DNA from: Psychrobacter sp. WY6
GTDB lineage: Bacteria; Pseudomonadota; Gammaproteobacteria; Pseudomonadales; Moraxellaceae
Assembly (NCBI RefSeq): GCF_018448495.1
Contig: NZ_CP049902.1
Location: forward strand, 2,170,001 to 2,234,000
Length of the DNA stretch: 64,000 bases
Direction: 5' to 3'
A program made the position numbers and the translations under genes. Below are positions 10,763-20,758 of this stretch, piece by piece. Position 1 is the stretch's first letter. Every line of letters begins with the position of its first letter. A model generated the notes under the pieces. It worked only from the letters and a program-made list of their open reading frames with translations, was not told the origin of the DNA and searched no databases.

Positions 10763-11637
10763 TATGTCAAAACCTTTAGTTTCCGTAGTGATACCTTGCT
10801 ATAACCATGAAGATTTTGTCCAAGCTTCTATCCAAAGTGTCATAAATCAAACATACGAAAATATAGAACTTATTATCATAGATGATGGCTCAAAAGATGG
10901 ATCGTTTGCAAAAATTGAAGAGATGACAAAGTTATGTGAGCAACGCTTTGTTAATTTTGAGTTTAGATCTAGACCAAATAAAGGTTTGAGCGCTACTTTG
11001 AATGAAGCCATCGAGTGGTGTCAGGGAGAGTATTATTCTGGTATCGCTTCAGATGATGTCATACTGAGTCATAAGCTTAAGGTGCAGGTCGAGTTTCTAA
11101 ATAGTCACCATAATGTTTTAGCGGTGTTTGGCGGTGTTCAGCATATTGATGAAAATGATAAAATAATAGCAACCAGCTTAAGTAAATCAAGATATTATGA
11201 TTTCAAAAGAATAATAATGCACAAGTTTGACCTGCCTGCAGTGACACAGCTGATTAGACTCCAAGCATTAAAAGAAACTGGTGGCTATGATTCCAGCATC
11301 GTTTTAGAAGATTGGTACATGTGGCTAAAATTAACAAAGCATGGCAGGATTTATTATATGAGTGAAATATTTGCTTTATATAGACAACATGATAATAATT
11401 TTTCAAAAGATTCAGAAAAAATGAAACAGGGTAGACTGGATGTATTAATTTTTTTAAGGATTCAAAATATTATAATAAAGCGCTGGCCAAATAAAGTGGT
11501 TTAATACTAAAAAACAGTATGAAGAAAGCAGTAATAAAATAAAATATTCACTAAAGCTATTTTCTATCAAGCCATTTAAAACTGCGAATTATTTTTTCAA
11601 GAAATTTGTAAAGATAATAAAACTGTCTTTAAAGTAA
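10752..11637 (+). CDS. GT2 family glycosyltransferase (frame breaks near the C-terminus)
   Basis: GT-A fold with SVVIPCYNHEDFVQASIQS, IIIDDGSKDGS and IASDDVI in the first 100 residues and the LEDWYMWLKL acceptor-region motif near 190. The open frame stops at 11504, but reading continues in another frame (WFNTKKQYEESSNKIKYSLK) to a stop at 11637, so two small frame changes near 11450 and 11490 are likely. The start at 10752 overlaps the preceding gene; an ATG at 10764 is equally possible. Probably adds a sugar to the surface glycan; low G+C suggests transfer. Confidence 0.8.
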
Positions 11638-11679
11638 ATAAATTTTTATATCTATTTAGATGTACTTAAGGAGAAACCA

Positions 11680-12762
11680 TTGAGAGTTTTACATTTTGTC
11701 ACGGGCGGTTTCTCTGGAGCTACAAAAGTAGCTGTTGACTTGATCGCGGCACACAATCAATTACCTTCAATTGAGAGTTATTGGTATTACGTCGCAAAAG
11801 TACAACAGTAGCGGAAAAGCTAAAAGGATTGGATGACAAAAATATCGAGTATCAAGTAATCACAGGTGCGACCCATATACGAATACTGGAGCTAAAAAAT
11901 CTATGTGAACAATGGCGGCCAGATATTTTAGTTGCTCATGGATTTCCTGAGCATTTGTTAGGGCGTCGAGCAGGATTACTGGCTAAAGTTCCTCATTTAA
12001 TCCAAGTTGAGCATAACTCTAGAGAGCGTTATACTCCTTGGAAGCTTTACCAAACACGCAAACTAAGTAAATATACCGATAGAGTGGTCGCGGTTTCACA
12101 AGGGGTTGCAAAAACCTTGTCTAATCAAGGCCTACAGTCACCTATCCAAGTAATCTCAAATGGCATCGATACCACGCGATTTGGAGGAGATAATCTATCG
12201 CCTATAAGTGCTAGACCACAAGACTTGATTATGGTTGGTAGATACGCAAAGAGTAAGGATCATGTTACCTTAATTGAGGCAATGCATAAGCTCAAAAAAC
12301 AAGGAGTCATCCCACATTTAACGCTGGTAGGCACTGGGCGTGAGCGTTATAAGAAAGAAGTTATGCAACTGGTGCAACAATACGCCTTAGAAGACCAAAT
12401 TAAATTTATAGACTATAGTAACGAAGTTGATAAATTACTGCTAAATCATAAAATATTTGTGATGTCTAGTAGGTTCGAAGGACTAAATCTCGCTGTAATA
12501 GAGGCAATGGCGAGCGGCTGCTTAATTATTGGAAGTGAGGCGAGTAGGGGTAGAAGAGCTAATAAATCACGAAAAAGACGGATTTCTTTTTCCTATTGGA
12601 GATGCTAGCAAATTGGCTGCTACGATATCATCGGTATTATCTAATCCTGCGGAGTATCAGCAATTAGCATCAGCTGCACGACAAAAGGCTTTACACTCAT
12701 ATAGTAAAGACCATATTACTCAAGGCTATCATGAATTATTTGGAGAGTTACTCAAAAAATAA
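11680..12762 (+). CDS. GT4 family glycosyltransferase (two frame breaks)
   Basis: Begins with a TTG at 11680 preceded by AAGGAG, reading MRVLHFVTGGFSGATKVAVD, then shifts near 11780. The main part shows GT-B architecture: QVEHNSRERYTPW, VVAVSQGVAKTL, SNGIDTTRF, and the donor-binding region VMSSRFEGLNLAVIEAMASG with the EX7E motif. A second shift near 12540 leads to GVEELINHEKDGFLFPIGD and the C-terminus. About 360 residues when joined. A retaining transferase using a nucleotide sugar in the cytoplasm; specificity unknown. Confidence 0.85.
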
Positions 12763-12790
12763 GCTATCTATTTGATAGTTATTTTATTTG
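12755..12790. terminator. Candidate bidirectional terminator between convergent genes
   Basis: An imperfect palindrome (AATAAGCTATC, five-base loop, GATAGTTATTTT) spans the 16-base gap between the plus-strand GT4 gene and the minus-strand YrbL-like gene and overlaps both ends. Confidence 0.5.
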
Positions 12791-13402
12791 GTAATCATTA
12801 ATCTGGTTTTTAATATGCTTTTCAATTTTTCTAACGTTACGACTATTAATGCTTTTACTCATGGCTCTAAAAGGTATAAGTAGCTTTTCGCCAATACCAT
12901 CGACCAGTACGAATTCAGGAAAGCCTCTTCTTTGTTCGGTATAATTCCTGCGATATTAACTTCACCAAATACAACATGCTGCTCTACGCATTCATTGAAT
13001 AGGGCATCTAAAGCAATAGCATGCTTATCCTCAAAACTATGGTTTGTTGCAATCTCATATAGTGAGGTTGCCGTACCATTCGGATCTAGAACTCTTTCAG
13101 TTACCAAACCTAAACCTTGGTCAGTAGGCACAAAACCGTAGACCGTTTCGATAGGAAAGGTAAAGTTAAAATTAGCATAGTTATTTTTACATAGCTGTAA
13201 ATTGTAATAACTCTCTGCGAAACTGTCTGTAAATACCTTGTGATCGATGTGCTCGCAAGTGATGCTGACCTGCTCTACCACCAGTCGCTGTTGCATGCTC
13301 TGTCTTCATTATTTTAATGACTTTCTCTAAGTCATCGGGATACTCATAAACCTTTTTTTGCGTACCTTCTCCCAGTAATCTGAGGTTTTTCACTAAAAAC
13401 AT
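12779..13402 (-). CDS. YrbL-family kinase-like protein (two frame breaks)
   Basis: N-terminal LLGEGTQKKVYEYPDD resembles the glycine-rich loop of the PhoP-network YrbL family, a protein-kinase-like fold also related to LPS kinases. After a shift near 13270 the middle reads ETVYGFVPTDQGLGLVTERV, and after another near 12920 the end reads FVLVDGIGEKLLIPFRAM with the Asp-Gly expected in the metal-binding segment. Joined length is about 207 residues. Lying among glycosyltransferases, it may phosphorylate an LOS core sugar, but that is only a suggestion from context. Confidence 0.65.
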
Positions 13403-13615
13403 TTTTGTTACCTGCTAGGTTTATAAAAAACCTGTAAATAAGACCTGTAAAATATTCGCTAGATAAAATGACATTGCGCTTATTTAGTCGTTAATAATAA
13501 TTTTCTGAGTCTGATTTTATTTGGATGATTAACATACAGTATAGTTAGTCCTAAATAAAAAGAGTACAATTATTCCAGTAACACTGTATTTACTTTATAG
13601 TAGATTGACTATAGA

Positions 13616-14388
13616 TTATTTAAAAGGAATATTTTCAGCAGACAGCGCTTTTTTCATCTGTAAAGCAAGCCTACTAACTTCTCTTTTTAGTTTATAAGTG
13701 AAAGGTTTCTTTATTTTATTTACTTTGTTGCTGCGATCTGTCATTAATGAGCCTGGCAATAACAATGCTGAGTTAGCACCGCACAATATAATTTCTTGTA
13801 TGCATAGAGCAGGCGTCATTTGGTAAATAGGTTCTAAACCTTCACTCAGAAAAGTATCAAACATCAGCTCATCTATTGGTATTAACTTGTTTTTAGTAAA
13901 ATAATCAAAGTAAAGCTTAGCACCATGTAATGATAAAATATAGCCACCTGAACCTAAATGAGTACCCTTTAATTGAGCAAGGTATCTTTTTTCAGCGATA
14001 ACCTCATATCTATCGGAAGACAAAAGTATTTTATCATTGACCGTCTCAGTTTTTATAATATGCCATGTAGGCTGAATCCAATCTGTCGTATTTAATAAAT
14101 ATTCAGCATCTTCGCCCAAATAGACATCATCTTCAAAGATAGCCAGATAGGGTATGCTTTCGTCAATCATTTTTGCCAAATTGAGACATGACTCATCATA
14201 CATGCCAGCTCACCACCACTAAGATTGCTACTTTCAAAGTTTGTACAGAGTTTTTTAGCATAAGCTTCAGCCACACTTGGCGTAAGCGCATCAAAAAATT
14301 CAAAGTTGATATTATGTTTGTTAAACTCAGTTTTGATGTGTTCTCTTCTGTCTATAGCAGCAGTTAAGCTGATAACAGTATTTTTCAT
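13616..14388 (-). CDS. GT25 family LOS glycosyltransferase (one frame break)
   Basis: Starts MKNTVISLTAAIDRREHI at the ATG at 14388; the GT25 signature pieces are FEFFDALTP, LSGGELACMMSHVSIW, and after a shift near 14205 LAIFEDDVYLG with the acidic metal site, then LGSGGYILS. Joined length is about 257 residues, usual for LpsA/Lex1/LgtB-type enzymes that add galactose or glucose to the LOS outer core at the inner membrane. Its ATG is 10 bases after the stop of the next GT25 gene upstream, so the two are co-transcribed. Confidence 0.85.
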
Positions 14389-14398
14389 AATATAAGTA

Positions 14399-15160
14399 CT
14401 ATTTATGTGAATATAAGTTTTTAATGGCAAGTATTTTGTTGTGCAATATTCTTTGCTTCTTTTTTAGGCTATAAGACCAGTCTCTATTCTCTAACTCTTT
14501 ACGTTGTATATTTTTTGCTTTTGCTTCACTCCAAATATCACTGTCCATATCTGAGGGAGTTACCAATGCTGGCCAAACCCCCAAACCTTTAGCGCTTTGG
14601 CTGAGCCAGTTTTGAAAAAACACATCAACTGGCATGGTAATCATTTTGCCTTTTTCTATAAATTCTTCTGCCCCTTTTCTGGACCATATCAAGCCCAAGC
14701 CTAAAATAGGAAAATAAGCATGCCACAAAGTATGGTTATTGATTTGGGTAATATCTTTCGTTATCTTTTTTTTATTAGCGGCAATATTGATTAAATGCCA
14801 CTCTAAATTTTTATTGGCGTACAAAAAATCTAACAACTGCGTGGTAACGCTCTTAAAATTATCAGACAACTGCATATCATCTTCTAAAACGATTAGGTAG
14901 TCTGCATCGCTCTCTAAAAATGCCGACACACAATGATAGTGGCTAAGATAGCAACCGATCTCGGAGTTTAAAAGGCTACGACCGAGAGTCTGCCTTGCTT
15001 GCTGGTCGTCATAATTTTCAAAGCTAGACAGTGATTTGCCACGTCCATCAAAAGCAGGAAACCTCTCAAAACTCCAATCGATACTATCGAGTTGCTTTTT
15101 AGCATTCTCTAAGCGCTCATGGCTACCATCAAGGTTGATTAGGTAGGTTTGTACTTTCAT
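14399..15160 (-). CDS. GT25 family LOS glycosyltransferase
   Basis: Intact, 253 residues from ATG 15160, chosen because GAGG lies five to nine bases before it. Signature regions: YLINLDGSHERLENAKKQLD, ERFPAFDG, NSEIGCYLSHYHCVSAF and LIVLEDDMQLS with the catalytic acidic pair. GT25 enzymes extend LOS outer cores. It is a paralogue of the gene immediately downstream, with low pairwise similarity by eye, so they likely act on different acceptors rather than being a recent duplication. Confidence 0.9.
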   Translation of the reverse strand: MKVQTYLINLDGSHERLENAKKQLDSIDWSFERFPAFDGRGKSLSSFENYDDQQARQTLGRSLLNSEIGCYLSHYHCVSAFLESDADYLIVLEDDMQLSDNFKSVTTQLLDFLYANKNLEWHLINIAANKKKITKDITQINNHTLWHAYFPILGLGLIWSRKGAEEFIEKGKMITMPVDVFFQNWLSQSAKGLGVWPALVTPSDMDSDIWSEAKAKNIQRKELENRDWSYSLKKKQRILHNKILAIKNLYSHK

Positions 15161-15245
15161 TGTTTTCCTCAAGTATTGATATGCTGTGATACGTTTATTC
15201 TTTACAGTTCTGTATTTTAAACCGTTCAGTATAAATTCGTCACTA

Positions 15246-16043
15246 CTACTGCCAATAATCTTTTAGCCAAGGACTTGGTTTAACATGACGATACCATTTA
15301 CCGCCGCTACCATTGATGGCATCTGGCGGATTAATCTCACCATGAAATGACAATCTTTGCGCCATCCGGCAGAGTAGGCGCACGCACAAAGTTAAAGGGA
15401 ATAGGGGCGATGCATTGGTACTTGAAGCTGACACACCACGTTTTATCCCAATACTCTAAATGATGATGCTCACGTAATAGTTAGATAGATAAGCCTGCTC
15501 ATGGCGCACTTGGGTACGAATGGTGGCAAAGTTACGCTCAAAGTTTGCGAGCAAATCAGGATAGGTGTTCATGCCAATATTGAAACGATAAACAGAGCTA
15601 TTACCAATCATTCGCCACGGTTTTTTCCAATCACGGATAATCACCACGCTGTCTTTGTGCTGAGCTTGATAGGTAAAAAAGGCATCTATGTTGTCAACAA
15701 TAACAATGTCGATATCTAAAAATAAAGCCACACCTTTAAGGCCATATAGTTCAGGTTTGAAAGTCGTGAGTTTTTTCCAACCACGCTCAGGACCGGCAGG
15801 CAAATCCATCTCTGGAATAGGATGGCAAGTCACAGCAGGGTCGATACCGCTACTATCATCAGTGAGGCAGATCATTTGGAAGTCTAAGGTCAAATGGCGA
15901 CTGACCATATTATAAAGACGGTTGACGTACTCAGCGCCGTATTTGTCACCCCATTTCATACAGATAACATAACGCTGCTCAGCAGTGCTGCTGCGTGCGT
16001 GCGTGTGGTCTGTCGATGAGGTATTGGTTACGTCAGTTGCCAT
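15246..16043 (-). CDS. Glycosyltransferase with DxD motif (frame breaks near the C-terminus)
   Basis: The N-terminal 190 residues are intact: YVICMKWGDKYGAEYVNRLY, then a probable metal-binding LFLDIDIVIVDNID and RFNIGMNTYPDLL. After 15456 the frame changes at least twice; the end is recovered from 15434 to 15246 as FHGEINPPDAINGSGGKWYR and PSPWLKDYW, a typical C-terminus for this bacterial glycosyltransferase group. Joined length is about 265 residues. GT family not assigned. The last gene of the plus/minus glycosyltransferase block before a repeat element and lpxL. Confidence 0.75.
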
Positions 16044-16075
16044 AATGCACTCATATTAATATAAATAAAAATATT

Positions 16076-16248
16076 TAGGGCGTGTTCTCATTTTTTACAT
16101 GGTGATAAAAATGAGATAAATTGTCGCCAAATGAAAAAATAGCGCAGACAATATCGAGCTATTGACTGAATATTTGACGCTATTTGGCAAAATTTAGTCA
16201 TCTCTAATCCATTTATAAGACGATCGATTGAACTGAGGACACGCCCTA
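16076..16248 (-). mobile_element. Full inverted-repeat element, reverse orientation (copy B)
   Basis: About 169 bp bounded by TAGGGCGTGTTCTCA at the left and TGAGGACACGCCCTA at the right, with TA at each flank. Its complement aligns along its whole length with copies C and D, including the internal CTCGATATT and TTTGGCGACAATTTATCTCA stretches. A subterminal nested hairpin (TCTCATTTTT against AAAAATGAGA) is present. No reading frame. It lies between two minus-strand genes, 90 bases downstream of none-coding sequence after lpxL's neighbour start, in the gap 16044-16338. Confidence 0.85.
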
Positions 16249-16338
16249 GTAACGTCTAAGGGTACAAAAGTCAGCCAATATTATCACAGCTATGATTCAC
16301 GAGCTCTCTAAACGTTTGGCTAATTGTAAGGTCATTGT

Positions 16339-17303
16339 TCATGGCTCATTGCCAGCGCGCGTGGTTGTGTCATGAACGTTTTGATCAGCCCGCTTGTTGT
16401 CACGAATGAATTTGGCCAAAGTTTCTTCATCAACGTTGTAAGGATTTCCTAATGCGGGAATATGTTTGAAACGTCGATAGCCCCACATATAGTGACTGCA
16501 TTTTTCTTCAATCATCTGTTGCATGGCTTGGTTAAGTGCATAAGCGGCGGTCTCAGCATGACGATCATAAAGTGCTGGATCATCAAGCTTATAACAATAG
16601 ATGTCAAATCCACGACCATCGTCACGGCGAATACAAGATAAGCCGACCAAGGCACATCTGGTTTTACTAGCAAGTTTAGAAGCAAGCGTACTGGTTAGCG
16701 TTTTAATACCAAAAAAGGGCACAACCACGCCGCCCGAAGGGTCGGGAACATGATCGGGTAAGACGATACTAAAGCCACCTTGTTTGAGGGTTTTAAATAT
16801 GGCTTTCACACCGCTACCATCGGTTGGTACTAGGGTCGCATTAAGCCTTGAACGCCCTTGTAACACAAAGTTGTTGGTAATGTCACCTTTGACAGGTTTG
16901 TACATAATGGTTGGGGAACCAAATTGATTGAGCCAAGCGTTCATCATCTCCCACGTACCAAGATGCGGCACGATAGCGAGCATGCCGTTGGCACTCGCAA
17001 GTCCTTCTAATAAAATGTCTTTATTATGAACGTCGCGAATCTGAGCGATACTCCACTCAGGTGGCATGGCCCAGCTTTTAATCGATTCAATACTGGTCAA
17101 ACACTGGTGATAAATATCTCTTTGGTTAACACTTGTTTTTGCACATTAGTCAGCTTAGGCGCAATTAACGCCAAATTGATACTGACTGTACGCATGATAC
17201 TCAAATTGGGTATCTTGATAATCACCCACGCAACAAAACGTGCCAGTATCTGCAAGACAGACAATGGCACGATTTTAAAAATGTGATACGGATTCATAAC
17301 CAT
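16339..17303 (-). CDS. Lipid A late acyltransferase, LpxL/HtrB family (one frame break)
   Basis: The catalytic HX4E box is HLGTWE, followed downstream by LPDHVPDPSGGVVVPFFG, the usual second block. The N-terminal 60 residues (MVMNPYHIFKIVPLSVLQIL and a hydrophobic stretch) read in another frame, with a break near 17100. Joined length is about 320 residues, normal for membrane-bound acyltransferases that add a secondary acyl chain to lipid A. Position at the aspS end of the LOS locus fits. Whether it adds laurate, myristate or another acid cannot be read from sequence. Confidence 0.85.
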
Positions 17304-17364
17304 TCACACGGTGATGAATCACGTAATAAGTACTGAAAAAAATATCCGGACATCGTTAGACCAT

Positions 17365-19206
17365 TTATTGCGCAGGTTTGTTGGTGTCAGCCTGTGCTTT
17401 TTCGCGCACACGGATACCAAGATCACGTAGCTGCTTGCTATCAACTTCAGCAGGTGCTTGAGTTAGTGGGCACTCAGCAGTTTTGGTTTTCGGGAAAGCG
17501 ATAACATCACGGATAGAGTCTGCGCCTACCATGAGCATAATTAAGCGATCTAAACCAAAGGCCAAGCCACCATGCGGCGGCGCACCGAATTTTAAGGCGT
17601 CAAGTAAGAAGCCAAACTTATCTTCAGCTTCTTGCTCGCCGATACCTAACGCTTCAAGTACGGCTTGCTGCATATCATAGGTATTGATACGTAAGCTACC
17701 ACCGCCAACTTCTGTACCATTTAGTACCATATCATAAGCGATAGAAAGGGCAGATTCTGGGTTGTTTTTCAATTCATCAACAGAACCTTTAGGTTTAGTA
17801 AACGGGTGATGCATTGACGTCCAACGACCATCATCCGTTTGCTCAAACATTGGGAAATCAGTGACCCAAAGTGGCGCCCACTGACAAGTAGTCATCTCAA
17901 GGTCTAGACCAATTTTTTGACGTAGTGCGCCGATTGCGTCATTGACGACACTGGCTTTATCCGCACCAAAGAATATAATATCGTTGCTTTCTGCACCAGT
18001 ACGCTCAATCAAGCTGACCAATACGTCATCGGTCATATTTTTGATGATAGGAGACTGAAGACCAGATTCTTGGTCAACGCCGTTGTTGATATTGCTCGCA
18101 TCGTTAACTTTGATATACGCCAAACCACGTGCACCATAGATGCTAACGAATTTGGTATAAGCATCGATTTGCTTACGGCTTAATGACGCGCCACCAGGAA
18201 TTCGTAGGGCAGCAACGCGACCTTTAGGATCGTTAGCAGGACCGGCAAATACTTTAAAATCAACGTCTTTCATTAAATCAGCAACGTCGATGAGTTTTAA
18301 TGGAATACGTAAGTCAGGCTTGTCTGAGGCATAGTCACGCATCGCTTCTGCGTAAGTCATGCGTGGGAATTGCTCAAAATCAACATCCATCATGGTTTTG
18401 AATAAATGCTTAATCAAACCTTCGTTGATGTTCATGATTTCTTCTTCGTTTAAGAAAGAAGTCTCAATATCCACTTGGGTAAATTCAGGCTGACGGTCAG
18501 CACGTAAGTCTTCGTCACGGAAACATTTAGCGATTTGATAATAACGATCAAAACCTGACACCATCAATAACTGTTTAAATAGTTGTGGTGATTGTGGTAA
18601 GGCGAAAAAGTTACCCGGGCGTGTGCGTGATGGCACAAGATAATCACGCGCGCCTTCTGGTGTCGCACGAGTCAAGATAGGGGTCTCAACGTCTAAGAAA
18701 CCATGGTCATCTAAGTAACGACGAATGGCTGACGTGGCTTTAGCACGGAAAACCATACGCTCTTGCATTTGCGGACGACGCATATCAAGATAGCGGTATT
18801 TTAAACGCAAGTCTTCTGATACTGTGGTTTTCTCATCATTTAATGGGAAAGGCGGTGTTTCAGATTTCGCCAATACTTCAATTTCTTTGCCCAACAGCTC
18901 AATCTGACCACTGGTCATATTATTGTTTTCAGTACCCGCGTAGCGTTGACGTACGCGACCAGTGATTTTTAGCACATATTCAGGACGTACCGCATCAGCC
19001 ATTGCAAAGGCTTCTGGTGTATCAGGGTCAACGACGACCTGCAAGATACCAGCGCGGTCACGCATGTCTAAAAAAATCACCCCACCGTGATCGCGACGAC
19101 GATGCACCCAGCCTACGATACTGATGGTTTGATCGATGAAGCTTTCGGTTACGGCTCCGCAATATTCGTCTCGATATTCGCTATGCGTCATAGTGCTTTG
19201 CGTCAT
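17365..19206 (-). CDS. aspS: Aspartate-tRNA ligase
   Basis: Intact 613-residue class IIb synthetase. The anticodon-binding OB fold starts [20 protein letters not shown]; motif 2 appears as [20 protein letters not shown] and motif 3 as [12 protein letters not shown], with the bacterial insertion domain between them. It charges tRNA-Asp; whether it also mischarges tRNA-Asn, as non-discriminating types do in bacteria with GatCAB, cannot be decided by eye. It forms the right-hand border of the LOS locus, as in Acinetobacter. An ATG at 19191 is an alternative start. Confidence 0.96.
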   Translation of the reverse strand: MTQSTMTHSEYRDEYCGAVTESFIDQTISIVGWVHRRRDHGGVIFLDMRDRAGILQVVVDPDTPEAFAMADAVRPEYVLKITGRVRQRYAGTENNNMTSGQIELLGKEIEVLAKSETPPFPLNDEKTTVSEDLRLKYRYLDMRRPQMQERMVFRAKATSAIRRYLDDHGFLDVETPILTRATPEGARDYLVPSRTRPGNFFALPQSPQLFKQLLMVSGFDRYYQIAKCFRDEDLRADRQPEFTQVDIETSFLNEEEIMNINEGLIKHLFKTMMDVDFEQFPRMTYAEAMRDYASDKPDLRIPLKLIDVADLMKDVDFKVFAGPANDPKGRVAALRIPGGASLSRKQIDAYTKFVSIYGARGLAYIKVNDASNINNGVDQESGLQSPIIKNMTDDVLVSLIERTGAESNDIIFFGADKASVVNDAIGALRQKIGLDLEMTTCQWAPLWVTDFPMFEQTDDGRWTSMHHPFTKPKGSVDELKNNPESALSIAYDMVLNGTEVGGGSLRINTYDMQQAVLEALGIGEQEAEDKFGFLLDALKFGAPPHGGLAFGLDRLIMLMVGADSIRDVIAFPKTKTAECPLTQAPAEVDSKQLRDLGIRVREKAQADTNKPAQ

Positions 19207-19550
19207 AATATAATTATCCAGTTATCAGCCCAATTCGAAATACAATAATGCAGCCATTGCTGTACGATTCAAGCTATCCGCTAAAAACGCACAAATAACG
19301 CGATTAAGACAAATGGTCATCACGTTGGCTACAGAAAATTTGGTGTAAACGCATATTATGCCTAATCTGCCCTTGTTATACAACCAGTGGCGTCCAATCA
19401 AAGCGTAGGAAAGTATCAGTAATGGGCGTATTTATTCAGTAACATTTGCATCGGGTTAAATATTGTCATATTGCTTGAAAATATCAGCCACTGTGCACAT
19501 ATCAGGCTCACTTATAAAATCTTATTAAAATTATTCTAATCATGTAAGGA
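19207..19550. other. Divergent intergenic region aspS/sohB
   Basis: 344 bases between outward-facing genes, so it should hold both promoters. I see no RNA gene, repeat or convincing operator; TAAGGA at 19545-19550 serves sohB. Confidence 0.5.
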
Positions 19551-20540
19551 ATGCTACTCATGCTTTTTCACCCTGCTAAGAACCCTATTGAGCTACAAGT
19601 TGTTCATCTAAATAAAAGCCAAGAACAACGCCGTGAAGACTTAATGGAGGCAACTCAAGGTAAAGCCGCGCTTAAGCAATTCAAAAAAGTAATGGCTAAA
19701 AAAGCCAAGCAAGCATTGAAGGCAAAAAGCAAAAATAAGAAAAAAAACAGTGATAATAAATCACAAGTTTTCGTTCTCGACTTTGACGGTGATATCAAAG
19801 CCACGGCAGTCAAGCATTTACGCGAAGAAATCAGCACATTAATCAGCAGCGCAAATAAAGGTGATGAAGTCGTGGTACGTCTTGAATCAGGTGGCGGCTT
19901 GGTTCATGGTTATGGTTTGGCAGCAGCGCAATTGGCACGTCTAAAAGAGGCTGGTTTAAAACTAACAGTCTGTGTCGATAAAGTCGCGGCCAGTGGTGGT
20001 TATATGATGGCGTGTGTGGCGGATAACGTAGTGGCTGCGCCCTTTGCCATTATTGGCTCAATCGGTGTGGTATCACAGTTGCCAAACTTTCATAAATGGC
20101 TAAAAAATCATGACGTCGATTATGAGATGTTTACCGCTGGTGACTATAAACGTACTGTCACTATGTTTGGTGAAAATGACGCTGACGACCGTGCCAAGTA
20201 CCAAGAAGAGCTTGAGCAAACGCATGAGTTATTCAAACATTTCGTGAACACCTATCGTCCAGCATTGGATGTCGCAAAAGTAGCAACAGGCGAGCATTGG
20301 TATGGCGAAGATGCGCTGAAACTCAAATTAATTGATAGCCTACAAACCTCAGACAGCTATATTTTAGAGCGTATGGAAGACAATGAAGTCTATGCGCTGC
20401 ATTCCCGTCAAAAGCCAACGCTCGCAGAGAAGCTAGGATTGTCACAAGCTGCCGAAGCAACGGTAAATATGGCGATTGACAAGCTGCCAGATGCATTGGC
20501 ACGTTTTGATTTTAATAGCCGTTTAAATATCCTAAAGTAA
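19551..20540 (+). CDS. sohB: S49 family protease SohB without an N-terminal membrane segment
   Basis: 329 residues. The serine-protease core is closely like SohB: VLDFDGDIKATAVKHLREEI, the oxyanion-region VRLESGGGLVHGYGLAAAQL, the nucleophile serine in KVAASGGYMMACVAD, and the general-base lysine in AGDYKRTVTMFGEN. E. coli SohB begins with a transmembrane helix; here the N-terminus is hydrophilic and a Lys/Ala-rich stretch (residues 40-66) precedes the core. No such helix is found in any frame just upstream. Either the protein is soluble or the annotated start is incomplete. Intact frame, followed by a terminator. Confidence 0.88.
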   Translation: MLLMLFHPAKNPIELQVVHLNKSQEQRREDLMEATQGKAALKQFKKVMAKKAKQALKAKSKNKKKNSDNKSQVFVLDFDGDIKATAVKHLREEISTLISSANKGDEVVVRLESGGGLVHGYGLAAAQLARLKEAGLKLTVCVDKVAASGGYMMACVADNVVAAPFAIIGSIGVVSQLPNFHKWLKNHDVDYEMFTAGDYKRTVTMFGENDADDRAKYQEELEQTHELFKHFVNTYRPALDVAKVATGEHWYGEDALKLKLIDSLQTSDSYILERMEDNEVYALHSRQKPTLAEKLGLSQAAEATVNMAIDKLPDALARFDFNSRLNILK

Positions 20541-20584
20541 TTTTCAGTTTTCCACTCTAAATAGATGCATTGTTTGTATTTTGT

Positions 20585-20616
20585 AAAAGGCGTGTCCTAG
20601 CGGGTCGCGCCTTTTT
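20585..20616 (+). terminator. Rho-independent terminator after sohB
   Basis: AAAAGGCG and CGCGCCTTTTT arms around a 12-base loop, about 45 bases past the sohB stop. The left arm and loop read GGCGTGTCCTAG, oddly like one end of the inverted-repeat element, but without the rest of it. Confidence 0.7.
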
Positions 20617-20758
20617 GCTGTTTATTCATAAATGCTGTGTTATAAATGTGGCATACAGAACAGAGTATACGCACGTACACTATAAAGTTAGCATTGAGCT
20701 TTTTATAAAAGTCTTATGTAAACGTGATGAAAATCATTAACCATCAGCAAGGAAAAGG

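Noticed and set aside
5430..17303. Capsule or O-antigen polymerase locus (wzx/wzy type)
   Set aside because: No multi-spanning flippase or polymerase, no wza-wzb-wzc export genes; gene content fits LOS core extension better.
20585..20616. GGCGTGTCCTAG similar to an end of the inverted-repeat element
   Set aside because: The similarity covers about ten bases and the structure is a compact terminator hairpin with a T run; there is no second element end nearby.
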